64,000 nt of DNA from Closterium sp. NIES-65 (GCA_948144175.1 CANXME010000298.1:258001-322000); one strand, 5' to 3'; counted from the stretch's first letter, positions 33,249 to 43,068 are shown. Translations and numbers: made by a program. Notes: a model not told the origin generated them from the letters alone.

Positions 33249-34322
33249 ATGGCCACCCCCAATGTTCTTACTTTTGATGCTGAGGGGAGGGCCATTGACT
33301 TTGCCGTCTGGATTGAAGACCTGCAGCTGTACTTACTGTGTGATGCGATAGATGAGGTCTCTCTCTTTGACTTTGTCTCTGGAGCTGTCCCTGCCCCGCC
33401 TGCTGATGCTGACTCTGCCGTTCGCTCCAAGTGGGCGACCCGCGATGCTGCTGCACGTCTTGCTGTGCGTCGCCACCTCCCTTCCTCTGAGCGTGCCCAC
33501 TTTAGTCAGTGCAAGACCGCTCAGGCCTTGTACGACGCTGTAGTTGCACGCTACTCCTCCCCTTCCTCCGCTACCCTTAGCCGCCTCATGCTACCGTTTC
33601 TCTTCCCTGACCTCGCTTCCTTTCCCACTGTCGCTGACCTCGTTACCCACCTCCGCGCTAGTGACGCTCGCTACCGCGCTGCCCTTCCTGCTGAGTTCCG
33701 CGCCGCAAACCCTCCTCCCATGTATATCACTCTCTACTTTCTCGTCACCCGTCTTCCTGAGTCCCTTCGTGTCGTTAGGGACCAGTTTCTCTCTGTCTGT
33801 CCCACCACCCTCACTGTCGACCTCCTTGAGGAGTCCCTGCTAGCGGCTGAGAAGAGTATTGTCGCTGTAGGGGCCTCTAGGGGTGACCCTCGCACCCCCA
33901 TCTTTGAGGGGTGTTCTCCTTCCCCCCTGCTGCCCTCTGTCGCCTCTGCTGCTACGGCCGACCTCGCTGGTTTTGAGTCGGTCGGTGCGGCGTCTGCCCC
34001 CAGCGGCAGACGCCGCTCTGGCAAGGGCAAGGGGGGCAAGGGAGCGGGTGGATCTAGAGGAGGCAGTGGCGGAGGAGGTGGGGGTGGCGGGGGGAGTGGG
34101 GGTGGCGGTGGAGGTGGTGGCGGGAGTGGAGGTACTAGTGGCGGCGGTGGAGGCGGAGGTGGCGGCGGAGGTGGTAGCGGAGGAGGCGGTGGGAGCGGTG
34201 GGAGCGACAGTCCTGGTGGGGGAGGTGGCGGTGGAGACGGGGGTGGCGGTGGAGGCGGGGGTGGTGGTGGAGGCGGGGGTCGAAGTGGCTCGTCCCAGCG
34301 GAGCAGCTCTGGGGGTGGTCAG

Positions 34323-34360
<38 letters not shown>

Positions 34361-34373
34361 GCAGCAGCAGTAG
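33249..34373 (+). CDS. Copia B gag
   Basis: The ATG at 33249 (MATPNVLTFDAEGRA) is preferred over the upstream 33228 ATG because related copies all begin MA(T/S)P. Residues 1-230 form the copia gag core (YDAVVARYSSP, LPESLRVVRDQFLS). Then a basic GKGKGGKGAGG patch, a 90-residue glycine-rich tract and a polyglutamine run end at TAG (34371-34373). The frame continues in register into pol. The same point in copia E and F has no stop. Gag forms the particle in which reverse transcription takes place. Confidence 0.9.
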
Positions 34374-37300
34374 CGCTCTCGCACCGTCCCCGGCCCTCAG
34401 CAGCTCCGTGAGTGGTACTTGCAGCGTCAGCGCGGTGGTGCTCTTGGTCCCTGCCCCTACGTTCTTCGCACCGGTGACCGTGCGGGGGAGAGGTGTGGAG
34501 GCGCCCACACAGCCCGTCGCTGCTTTGGCCGCCTGACCGACGCCTGGCGTCAGCAGTTTCCGGAGGCCGCTGAGATCCCCCGCTGGGGAGAGCTGTCTAG
34601 GGCTGGAGTAGCTATTTATGATCTTGACTTTGATGCTATTCTCTCTGCTATGTATGCTGTGACTGGTAGTGATGAGGATGACTGTTACCGGTGTTTCCCG
34701 CCCGACCCGGGCATTGGTACTGCCGCGTCAGGTACTAGTGAGGCTGCTGCTCTAGGTGCCAGTGCGTCTGTGCTCTCAGGTGCTGGTGAGTCTGCCCTCT
34801 CAGGTACTGTGTCGGCTTCGGCCTCTCACACCTTCACCCTTGACTCTGGAGCGTCTCGCTCCTTCTTTAGGGACCGCACCACTCTCACGCCGCTGAGTCG
34901 GCCGGTTGCAGTGTCCCTGGCTGACCCCTCTGGGGGGCCGGTCCTGGCTCGCTTCTCCACTGTCCTCCCGTGTCCGGCGGCCCCCTCTGGCACCCTGACT
35001 GGTCTCTACCTCCCCTCGTTCTCGACGAACTTGGTGAGTGGTGCTGACCTCCAGGATGCGGGTGTCCACCAGTTCACCCCTGCTCGTCAGCGGGTGACCC
35101 ACTGCACGGAGGCGGATACAGGTCGCCACCTGGCTACGTTTACACGTCGGCCAGGGTCGAGCCTGTACACACTGACCACTGCTTCTCCTCCAGGTGCTGA
35201 GTCTGGTAGGGTCACTTCGTCTGGTCAGGTGTTTGCTGCAGCGTCCAGGTCTGGTCCTGAGTCTGCCCCCTGCTCGTGTCGTCGTCTGTCTCACGAGACC
35301 CTCCTCTGGCACCACCGCCTTGGCCACCCCTCTCTGCTTCGGCTCAGAGGCATGGCCTCGCGAGTCCTTGTGTCTGGTCTTCCCCGGTCTCTCCCTCCCC
35401 TTCCTCCGGGCCCTGGCCCCACCTGTGTCCCCTGTGTCGAGGGGCGCCAGCGTGCTGCCCCTCACTCCTCCCAGTTTCCTCCCACAGAGGCCCCGTTGCA
35501 GACGCTTCACATGGACGTGTGGGGCCCAGCCCGCGTCCGTGGACAGGGTCAGGAGCGCTACTTCCTGCTGGTGGTTGACGACTACTCGCGTTACACCACA
35601 GTCTTCCCCTTGCGCAGCAAGGGTGAGGTCACTGAGGTGCTGATCGACTGGATCCGCGCAGCTCGTCTCCAGCTTCGGAGGAGCTTTGGCTCTGACTTCC
35701 CTGTTTTGCGTCTGCACTCGGACAGAGGTGGAGAGTTCTCCTCCGGCCTCCTGAGTGCCTACTGTCGTGTGCGAGGCATCCGTCAGACCTTCACGCTTCC
35801 GGACTCACCGCAGCAAAATGGGATTGCTGAGCGCCGCATTGGCATGGTCATGGACGTCGCTCGTACGTCCATGATGCATGCGGCTGCTCCCCATTTTCTG
35901 TGGCCGTTTGCGGTCAGGTACGCTGCGCACCAGATCAACCTCCACCCCAGGGTCTCTCGACCGGAGACCTCCCCAGCCCTGCTGTGGACGGGGAAGGTTG
36001 GCGATGCGTCGGCGTTCCGGGTCTGGGGATCTCGGGCGTTTGTTCGCGACCTGTCTGCGGACAAGCTGTCCCCTCGTGCTTCTCCCTGCGTCTTCCTGGG
36101 GTTCCCCCCCGACGCCCCTGGGTGGCAGTTTTACCACCCCACCTCTCGACGTGTTCTGTCCTCCCAGGACGTCACGTTTGACGAGTCGGTGCCCTACTAC
36201 CGCCTCTTCCCCTACCGCACTCCGTCCCTCCGCCCACCCCCGCTCTTCTTGGTACCAGGTCCCCCCCCGGTAGTCCCCCTCCCCCCTCAGGGTCCTGCCC
36301 CTTCAGGTGTGTCCCAGGTAGACGCGGTCGAGCCTGTCGAGGTCGCTGGTGACTCTGGTGCTGCTGCGGGAGCTGAGCCTGGGGGTGCGGAGTCTGGGGG
36401 TGCTGAGCCTGGAGGTGCCGAGTCTGGGGGTGCTGAGCCTGGGGGTGCTGAGCCTGGAGGTGCTGTGTCTAGGGGTGCTGAGCCCGGGGGTGCTGTGCCT
36501 GGGGGTGCTTCGTCTCGCCGGGAGCCACTCTCCCCACAGGAGCTGCGTGAGTGGTTTGCCGGGCGCTGGAGGCGTGCTGCTGGTGCTGGTGGTTCTTCGG
36601 CTGCAGAGGGCACTGCTGCTGCGCGCCCCGCCGGTGCTCGTACTGTGGGTGCTGGAGCTGCTGAGTCTGAGAGTTCTCCTGGAGCTGGTCCTGCTGAGGG
36701 TGTTGGCGCTGAGCCTGCCGTTGGCGGCCCGACTGACAGTGCTCCTGGTGCTGCGGCTGGAGGTTCTGGAGCTTCTGGTGGTGCTGCTGGAGGTGCTGCT
36801 GGAGTGAGTGCTCCTGCCGGGGCTGCTGGTGCTGTTCCTGCTGTTTCTAGCGTCGCCGCGCGGCCCCGACCGTACTTCGTTCCGCTCCTGCAGCAGGTTC
36901 TTGGTCTTACACCTCCTCCTCCTCCCTTAGAGGGTCCGCAGCCTGTCCGGTCACAGCCACAGCTACAGCCTGCCTCCCCTTTGCCTGCTCCTTCTCCCTA
37001 CACTGGTCCGACTGGAGGTCTTACTGAGCGTCGTGAGCCTGCGTCTCGTCCTGTGTCGCCTGTTCGTACTGAGCGCGCTAGTGGTCGCGGGTCGCGTCAG
37101 CGTCCTCCTCCTGTCCCTGGCACGCACCGGATGTCACTGCGTCCGTCCACTGCTCCTCTGCGTGCCCCTTTGCCTTCTCCTCCTGCTTCCTCTCTTCCTG
37201 CTCTTGCCGACCCGGAGTCGGACGCTCTTCGTGCTGCCAGCCCTACTGTCACGCGTCTCCTGGCTACTGCTGTCACTGACCCCTCCTTCGAGTCGTCTGC

Positions 37301-39116
37301 TGCGTCTGCCCTTGTCACTGAGCTTGTCGACTTTGCTGCGCGCTGTCGTCTAGACTACGCTGCTCGTCTTGTCACTGAGTCTGAGTCCGCCTGTCCTCCG
37401 TCCGTCGGGGGTGAGTGTGCCCTTGGCACGGACGTCCTTGAGGACAGGCAGGAGGAGTTCCAGTGTCTGGCCGCCGCTTCACCTCGTCTCGCGTCTGTAC
37501 TGCTTGCCCCTGAGGGAGACCCGGATGCACCAGACATCCCGACTCCGCGCTCTTACGCGGAGGCGATAGAGGGTCCCTACTCCTCTCAGTGGCAGGCAGC
37601 TATGGATGCAGAGATGGCTTCCTGGAAGTCCACAGGCACCTACGTTGACGCTGTTCCCCCTCCTGGGGCAAACATCGTCAGTGGCATGTGGATTTTCAGG
37701 GTGAAGCGGCCGCCGGGTTCTCCGCCTGTCTTCAAGGCGCGTTACGTGGCTCGTGGCTTCAGTCAGCGGCAGGGGGTTGACTACTTTCAGACCTTCTCCC
37801 CCACCCCGAAGATGACCACTCTTCGGGTTCTGCTACACGTTGCTGCTCACCGTGACTACGAGCTGCACTCTCTCGACTTCAGCACAGCTTTCTTGCAGGG
37901 CAGCCTGCACGAGGAGATCTGGCTGCGTCGCCCACCTGGTTTCACTGGGTCTTTCCCTCCTGGTACCCAGTGGAGTCTCCGGCGTCCAGTCTACGGTCTC
38001 CGCCAGGCGCCACGTGAGTGGCACGACACACTGAGGACTACGCTCGCGGCACTTGGGTTTGCTCCTTCCACTGCCGACCCGTCGCTGTTTCTGCGCACCG
38101 ACACCTCTCTGCCGCCGTTCTACATCCTCGTGTACGTCGACGACTTGGTCTTTGCCACAGCTGACACTGCTGGACTCGCCTACGTGAAGTCCGAGCTGCA
38201 GAAGAGACACACGTGCACTGACCTGGGTGAACTGCGCAGCTACCTTGGCTTGCAGATCACCCGGGACAGAGCACGCCGCACCATTACCCTGACTCAGTCA
38301 CACATGGTGCAGCAGGTCCTTCAGCGCTTCGGCTTCACGTACTCCTCGCCTCAGGCCACTCCTCTGCCTACTCGCCACTCGCTCTCAGCTCTGCCTTCGG
38401 ATGAGTCCGTAGAGTCGAGTGGCCCGTTTGCAGAGCTTGTTGGCTGCCTCATGTACCTGATGACCTGCACACGACCTGACCTCGCATACCCTCTTAGCAT
38501 TCTCGCACGCTTTGTTGCTCCTGGGAGACACCGACCAGAGCACATGGCTGCAGCGAAGAGGGTGTTGCGCTACTTGTGCAGTACGTCGGGCATGGGGCTA
38601 GTGCTTGGAGGGCGCAGTCCAGTGGTCCTCACTGGGCACGCAGACGCTTCTTGGGCTGACGACCAGGCTACGCAGCGGTCGTCACAGGGTTACACCTTCA
38701 GCCTTGGTTCCGGCTCTGTCTCGTGGCGGGCTACCCGCTCGTCTTCTGTTCTCGGCTCCAGTTGTGAGGCTGAGATCTACGCTGGGGCTATGGCTGCACA
38801 GGAGTTACGCTGGCTCACCTACCTGCTGACCGACCTTGGAGAGCAGCCTCGTTCTCCTCCAGTCCTGTACGTAGACAACAAGGCCATGCTGGCCTTGTGT
38901 CGAGAGCAGCGACTGGAGCACAGAACGAAGCACATTGCTCTTCGCTACTTTCTTGCTCGTGAGCTACAGCAGCGTGGACAGCTGCGACTTGCGTACGTGG
39001 CCTCTGAGGCCAACACTGCTGATGTCTTCACCAAGGCACTTGCGCCTTGTGATCATCAGCGTTGCTGCACGCAGTTGGGTCTTGTGCCTGTCTTGCCTCA
39101 CTTGCTCTCCTCTTGA
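34374..39116 (+). CDS. Copia B pol polyprotein
   Basis: Uninterrupted from the TAG to 39116, in the gag frame. In order: altered zinc motif CPYVLRTGDRAGERCGGAH; protease FTLDSGASRSFFRD; pre-integrase HHRLGHPSLLRLRG with CVPCVEG; integrase MDVWGP, HSDRGGEF and QQNGIAERRIG; a 400-residue Gly/Ala/Glu/Pro linker with repeats; reverse transcriptase (WIFRVKRPPGSPPVFKARYV, YVDDLVFA); RNase H (TGHADASWADD, SSCEAEIYA, VDNKAMLAL, ANTADVFTKAL). All catalytic positions are present. Expression would need readthrough of the upstream TAG or internal initiation; otherwise this copy is silent. It lies on the strand opposite to its gypsy host. Confidence 0.93.
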   Translation, partial: RSRTVPGPQQLREWYLQRQRGGALGPCPYVLRTGDRAGERCGGAHTARRCFGRLTDAWRQQFPEAAEIPRWGELSRAGVAIYDLDFDAILSAMYAVTGSDEDDCYRCFPPDPGIGTAASGTSEAAALGASASVLSGAGESALSGTVSASASHTFTLDSGASRSFFRDRTTLTPLSRPVAVSLADPSGGPVLARFSTVLPCPAAPSGTLTGLYLPSFSTNLVSGADLQDAGVHQFTPARQRVTHCTEADTGRHLATFTRRPGSSLYTLTTASPPGAESGRVTSSGQVFAAASRSGPESAPCSCRRLSHETLLWHHRLGHPSLLRLRGMASRVLVSGLPRSLPPLPPGPGPTCVPCVEGRQRAAPHSSQFPPTEAPLQTLHMDVWGPARVRGQGQERYFLLVVDDYSRYTTVFPLRSKGEVTEVLIDWIRAARLQLRRSFGSDFPVLRLHSDRGGEFSSGLLSAYCRVRGIRQTFTLPDSPQQNGIAERRIGMVMDVARTSMMHAAAPHFLWPFAVRYAAHQINLHPRVSRPETSPALLWTGKVGDASAFRVWGSRAFVRDLSADKLSPRASPCVFLGFPPDAPGWQFYHPTSRRVLSSQDVTFDESVPYYRLFPYRTPSLRPPPLFLVPGPPPVVPLPPQGPAPSGVSQVDAVEPVEVAGDSGAAAGAEPGGAESGGAEPGGAESGGAEPGGAEPGGAVSRGAEPGGAVPGGASSRREPLSPQELREWFAGRWRRAAGAGGSSAAEGTAAARPAGARTVGAGAAESESSPGAGPAEGVGAEPAVGGPTDSAPGAAAGGSGASGGAAGGAAGVSAPAGAAGAVPAVSSVAARPRPYFVPLLQQVLGLTPPPPPLEGPQPVRSQPQLQPASPLPAPSPYTGPTGGLTERREPASRPVSPVRTERASGRGSRQRPPPVPGTHRMSLRPSTAPLRAPLPSPPASSLPALADPESDALRAASPTVTRLLATAVTDPSFESSAASALVTELVDFAARCRLDYAARLVTESESACPPSVGGECALGTDVLEDRQEEFQCLAAASPRLASVLLAPEGDPDAPDIPTPRSYAEAIEGPYSSQWQAAMDAEMASWKSTGTYVDAVPPPGANIVSGMWIFRVKRPPGSPPVFKARYVARGFSQRQGVDYFQTFSPTPKMTTLRVLLHVAAHRDYELHSLDFSTAFLQGSLHEEIWLRRPPGFTGSFPPGTQWSLRRPVYGLRQAPREWHDTLRTTLAALGFAPSTADPSLFLRTDTSLPPFYILVYVDDLVFATADTAGLAYVKSELQKRHTCTDLGELRSYLGLQITRDRARRTITLTQSHMVQQVLQRFGFTYSSPQATPLPTRHSLSALPSDESVESSGPFAELVGCLMYLMTCTRPDLAYPLSILARFVAPGRHRPEHMAAAKRVLRYLCSTSGMGLVLGGRSPVVLTGHADASWADDQATQRSSQGYTFSLGSGSVSWRATRSSSVLGSSCEAEIYAGAMAAQELRWLTYLLTDLGEQPRSPPVLYVDNKAMLALCREQRLEHRTKHIALRYFLARELQQRGQLRLAYVASEANTADVFTKALAPCDHQRCCTQLGLVPVLPHLLSS

Positions 39117-39288
39117 CCTTGCTTGTACTTTCGCATATATATGCTCTTGCTCTTGTATATCTCTATATATGATCTTGCATGTGAACTGGCCTTGTGGCCT
39201 TTGAACTTGTGCTCGGAATGCGTGGTGACTTTGTGATCCACCCTGAGCTTTGCTTTGCTTTGCTTGACCGGTCTTGTGACCCCTTGTT

Positions 39289-39313
39289 CTCCCCCACTTT
39301 GCCTATGGGGGTG
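39289..39313 (+). other. Conserved hairpin / polypurine tract before the 3' LTR of copia B
   Basis: Same 25 bases as in copia A (CTCCCCCACTTTGCC then TATGGGGGTG), ending at the LTR start. Confidence 0.75.
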
Positions 39314-39445
39314 TGTCAGAACTTATAGCTTACTTGTTTCTGTAGGCTATAGTGGGGTATCCCATAGGGGGTACAACCCAATTAGGGTTTCCTATTTGTA
39401 CCCACTTCGTTCATAGTCATTTCACTTCTCGTTCGTACTTTCTCA
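39314..39445 (+). repeat. 3' LTR of copia B
   Basis: 132 bp, same as the 5' LTR by eye; followed by ATTTC. Confidence 0.96.
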
Positions 39446-40397
39446 ATTTCTTCGCCAGCTCATACGCGTACTCCAGCGTCGCCGATGGTCCCCTCTCAAA
39501 CACCCTTCCTCGTACATCCCCGGCCACCCGCTCGTCCAGGCAGTTGAGGAATTTGGAGACCAGCCTCCACTCATCCCTGCACTCCATGTCCGCCGCCAGC
39601 TCGCGCAGTCTGCCGTACGTTGCTAGCAGAGATTCTCCCGTCTTCCTTTTGAACGACGCGAACTCCCTCATGCGCTCCGGCGTCTGTACTGGGAAGTGGC
39701 CCTTCAGCGTGTCGAAAAACTGTGCCACTACGTCCCAGGTCACTCCGCTGGCTTGTGCCGGCTCACTCAGCATGCGCTCTAGCTCCATGCCATACGCGGT
39801 CTCCGCTTCTCCTGTCACGGTGTTCGAGAGTCCCCGGAAGAAGTCTTCTGGCTCCAGGCCGTCCTTCATCCAGCGATACTGCGCGTTGCGGATCTGCATC
39901 ATGTAATTCTTCAGACTGCTGCCCACGCCTGGCGTGCCTGCGAAGCGCTCGGGCACCTCTATCTTGGGCAGCGCAGCGTACTTCACGTTGCCCGGGCGTG
40001 CTACCTCCGTCACTTGATGCTCTGACAAGGAGAGACGCCTCAAGCGCCCGAGCAGCTCGCCGTCAGTACCGCCCTCTCCTTGCGCGTTAACCGTGCGCGA
40101 CGGCGACCCTCCCGTGGTGGCTTCCACCCGCGGTCTCCCCGTCGAGCTCTCTCTCGCGTCCCGACCCTCGCTCGGCAGGTCACCCATGCTGTGCCTCCGA
40201 TGCGGTGCCGTGTAGGCCTCCCTGCGGGCGCCGTCTTCCGTCTCGCCCGCCTGCGTCCTTTTCTCGCTCCCCGTGACTTCTCCTGCACGCCATCCTGGCG
40301 TCGCCATCGTCGCCAATTCTGGCGGCCGCTCGTAACGCTTCCCAGAGCGTGTCTGCATGCGCTGTCCAAGGCGCTTTACTCCGGAGATTTCCTTCAT
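39446..40397 (-). CDS. Gypsy gag (5' part of the gag-pol frame, cut by copia B)
   Basis: The ATG at 40397 (MKEISGVKRLGQRMQ) opens 6 bp inside repeat A1. A charged, disordered N-terminal half precedes a retrotransposon gag core (KIEVPERFAGTPGVGSSLKNYM, FASFKRKTGESLLATYGRLRELAADM, FLNCLDERVAGDVRG). It ends at LEYAYELAKK, where copia B interrupts. The frame resumes at 31983 with YELGLRLYEMERG and leads to the zinc knuckles, so gag and pol form one fused frame of about 2,090 codons. Gag proteins coat the element RNA in the cytoplasm. Confidence 0.9.
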
Positions 40398-40403
40398 TGT
40401 ATG

Positions 40404-40989
40404 TCAGAAAATCTCCTTGCCACTACCGGCTGACAAGCTGGTTCCCTAGCGTGCTCATGACTGCCTGCGAGTGAGTTAACAGGATTACATTGGAGCAAAC
40501 GGGAAACATACAACGAAGCAGCCTACACTAGGGTATCAGCTCTGCTATGTACAAGCCAACTTTGCTGCCCTATCCTAGCGCCTCTATCATGCACACATCA
40601 CATGGGCGAGGCTCGGGGTGCCGAGCCATATTTCCAAACCGCAGGCGCTCTGAATCTGCATGGGCTCCAGCGCACGCCCTTCGCCAGCTGCAAGCTTGGC
40701 GTGCATGTTCAACTGCAGCTTTTGCCACCTGTCGGCTGTGCTGCACTTATTCGCGTCAACAGCTCTCGCCCTGCACAGGACACAAACGAAACATGCACCA
40801 CCCCGACTCATACACCCACCATTCTCATGCAAACTTTCTTGAGCGTTATTTACAATTATGTACACCCACCCTTCTTCCCTCCGCACTTGTAGATTCAGCT
40901 TCTGCCACATCCTCCCACTCTCCCTGCTGCCAACTCTTGGCGCTGTCTCGGCTCCTATGCGGCCCTCCTGGCTACATAAACCACGACAG
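40404..40989 (-). repeat. Split direct repeat A1 of the gypsy element
   Basis: 586-bp near-copy of A2, at the 5' (gag) end. It should contain the promoter. Outer end CACGACAG, then CGC of the target duplication. Confidence 0.92.
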
Positions 40990-40992
40990 CGC

Positions 40993-41123
40993 AGCCGATC
41001 TTATGAGGTGTCATGTACGGGAGAGAACGAGTACAGGGTTGAGCAGGGGGAGACGGAGAGCAGAATCGTGACAACGGATCCGGAAAAGGTGGACAACACC
41101 AAGTGCTCCTGCAACTATATACA
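40993..41123 (+). CDS. MULE transposase, continuation exon (start of SWIM zinc finger)
   Basis: The frame resumes after the gypsy (SRSYEVSCTGENEYRV) and runs to KCSCNYIQ, giving the first two cysteines (CxC) of a SWIM zinc finger. It ends at a GTGAGT splice donor at 41124. Together with 24234-25643 and 41310 onward it makes the normal MULE order: DDE core, then SWIM finger. Confidence 0.88.
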
Positions 41124-41309
41124 GTGAGTTCAAGTTGCCCATCTTGCCTGTCCATCTAAAATATATGTTCATATTTATTTTAACATACGGCTCATTGTAC
41201 ATTTCCCACATGCATGTGTATGCATGCAACGTACGATCACCTACCTATGGTTGGAGGGATCTGCTCTTTCTTGTCTTGCCCTCGTGTGCCCATTTTGTTT
41301 TATCTGCAG
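41124..41309 (+). other. Intron of the MULE transposase gene
   Basis: 186 bp, GTGAGT at the start and TTTTATCTGCAG at the end, AT-rich. Splicing joins NYIQ to EYGLPCVH in frame, which completes the SWIM motif CxC-x(n)-CxH. This is the clearest intron in the window and confirms a eukaryotic gene. Confidence 0.88.
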
Positions 41310-42438
41310 AGAATACGGATTGCCATGCGTCCATATGTTCGCGGTCTTCAGAAAGGATGGGGAGAGGGCTCTGGCTATGATCAGCAAGTATCACACTGTG
41401 GCGGCCCTGAAGGAAGTGTATGTGACGCCCTGGAAATTGATCGACCCTACAAGTGTGAAGCCGGATGGTACCACACTGCCTCCAAAGTACAAGAAGAAGT
41501 CAGGCCGCCCCCCCAAGAAGAGGCTTCGATCGCATGGTGAGCTCGATCCCAAGAGATTGCGCAAGTGTAAGAAGTGCTCGGAATACGGCCACAACTCTCG
41601 TACATGTGAAGTGCGTGCAGCTAGTAGGGCTATGTGGGAGGCGTTGATGACACCTGAAGGGCAGTTGCATGCCCAAACGGTGACAAGCGTTGATGGGACC
41701 GTCCGCACGATCTCATGCAGGGCGTGCGGAGGACGACATGGCAGGGAGGTGATCTGTGAGCCGTTGAGGCGTGAGGGGACGGGACAAGATGATGAAGGGG
41801 AGGGCTCCTCTGGTGATGAACTTGAGGATATCACGGATGAGGTGTGTGATGATTCCTCGGATGAAAACAATGGTGAGGGCGCTAACGTGGCGCATGTGAT
41901 CTTCACTCGGTCACACACAGGGCTAGAAACAGATGCACAAGCTACTGCCACGACCCCCGAGGGCAACCAGGGTCAAGGACAACAGCCTGTTGCTGAAGAG
42001 TCCCCTAATCTTGTGCAAATGGGAACTCAAGAAAGTTCGGCTGCAGTGGAAATGGCAGCATTTGACTCTGGGGTGCCCTGCAGGGATGACACCGTTGGTG
42101 CTGCTGTGACGCATGGGAGGGGATCTAGAGACTCCGTCGCCGCTAGGAGGTTGAGGCGGTTGCAGTGTCTAAATTTTCAGAGGGAAGTTGTCGACCCTAG
42201 CAGCATGGAGCGGAGTGGCTTTGATCCGCAGGAGGAGGAACCATTGCTGCCACGAAGTAGAGGAACAAGCAGACGGGGTAGGGGGAGCAGCGAAGCTGGA
42301 GGGCGTGCTGGGAGAGGCAATGGCAGGCGTGGAACAGCGAGAGGTGTTTGGCAGCAAGGGAGAGGGGTGGGTGTGGGGCAGCAAGGGAGGAGTGTGGGTG
42401 TGGGGCAGCTAGGGACAAGTGTGGGTGTGGGGCAGCAA
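41310..42438 (+). CDS. MULE transposase C-terminal exon (first copy, truncated)
   Basis: Begins EYGLPCVHMFAVFRKDG (SWIM CxH). An AT-hook-like GRPPKKR and a zinc knuckle CKKCSEYGHNSRTC follow, as in many MULE and FAR1-like proteins. Then an acidic stretch and a Gly/Arg-rich region leading to GVGQQGR repeats. At 42438 the frame passes into a copia RNase H fragment (ALIVLYVDNKAAIAL), which ends it at 42705 as an accidental fusion. The last 738 bp recur at 43696, where the repeat tail continues. Confidence 0.85.
41701..42438 (+). repeat. 738-bp direct duplication in the MULE 3' exon, copy 1
   Basis: Matches 43696-44433 with only a handful of substitutions. The two copies flank 1,257 bp of copia fragment plus unidentified DNA. 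Confidence 0.9.
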
Positions 42439-42940
42439 CAAGCGTTGATCGTGCTGTACGTCGACAACAAGGCAGCCATTGCCTTGTGTGAGGAGCACAG
42501 ACTGGAGCACAGAACGAAGGACATTGCTCTGCGTTACTTCCTTGCTCGAGAGCTGCAGCAGCGTGGTCAGCTTCGCCTGCGTTACGTGGCCTCTGAGGCC
42601 AACACTGCTGATGTGTTCACCAAGGCGCTTGAGCCTTGTGACCATCAGCGCTTTTGCACTCTTCTAGGCCTTGTGCCTACTGGACCTCACTTGCTTATTT
42701 CTTGAGATTGTTTGTACTGTGATCCCTATATATATATACCTGCATGCTTACTCTTGCTAGGCTGTGATCATTGTACCTCTTGCTCTATTATAAACCTGCA
42801 TGTGAACTGGTCTTGTGACCACTTGCTTGTGCTCGGAATTTGTGTGGTATCCTTGAGATCCACCCTGAGCTTGTTTTGCCTTGCTTTGCCTTGACTGGTC
42901 TTGTGACCCCTAGTTCTCCCCCACTTTGCCTATGGGGGTG
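42439..42940 (+). pseudogene. Copia RNase H tail and 3' UTR fragment
   Basis: VLYVDNKAAIALCEEHRLEH to ANTADVFTKALEPCDHQRF is the end of a short-LTR copia pol. It is followed by a 3' UTR and the conserved CTCCCCCACTTTGCC/TATGGGGGTG block that ends at the LTR. Everything upstream of the RNase H active-site region is missing. Confidence 0.88.
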
Positions 42941-43068
42941 TGTCAAACATTATATATGTTGTGCTTGTTTAGGCTATAGTGGGTTAGCCTATAGGGGGTA
43001 CACAATTCTAGGGTTAGGTACTTGTACTCATTTCACTGTTAGTTCATTCATTCCTGTTCAGTTATTCA
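42941..43068 (+). repeat. 3' LTR of the copia fragment
   Basis: About 128 bp, TGTCAAACATTATATATG to TTATTCA, with the family core TAGGCTATAGTGGGTTAGCC. No 5' partner is present nearby. Confidence 0.8.

Larger units (their letters stand above)
31989..39445 (+). mobile_element. Ty1/copia retrotransposon 'copia B' (short-LTR family), youngest and fullest copy
   Basis: 132-bp LTRs (31989-32120 and 39314-39445) appear identical by eye. The target duplication ATTTC is at 31984-31988 and 39446-39450. It lies in the gypsy gag-pol; removing it with one ATTTC joins KKYELGLRLYEMERG in frame. It has a primer-binding site, GC-rich leader, full gag and full pol. The only defect seen is one in-frame TAG between gag and pol. 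It is the youngest layer of the nest. Confidence 0.96.
25644..40989 (-). mobile_element. Ty3/gypsy element with DNA methyltransferase domain and split direct repeats
   Basis: Minus-strand gag-pol bounded not by an ordinary LTR pair but by A1 (40404-40989), then, after pol, B1 (26439-26646), A2 (25852-26437) and B2 (25644-25851). The A copies are both 586 bp and the B copies both 208 bp, each pair with about three differences. CGC flanks both outer ends (25641-25643 and 40990-40992). Deleting the unit with one CGC restores the MULE frame, so all four repeat pieces came in together. The outer ends are the inverted TGTCG/CGACA, and the B1-A2 joint forms the palindrome CGACAGCTGTCG. No separate leader or primer-binding site is seen: A1 ends 6 bp before the gag ATG. 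Copia B lies inside. Confidence 0.88.

Noticed and set aside
42224..42705. MULE-copia fusion protein as a domesticated gene
   Set aside because: The fusion arises at a breakpoint within the 738-bp duplication; the copia part is only an RNase H tail and the other exon copy shows the natural continuation.
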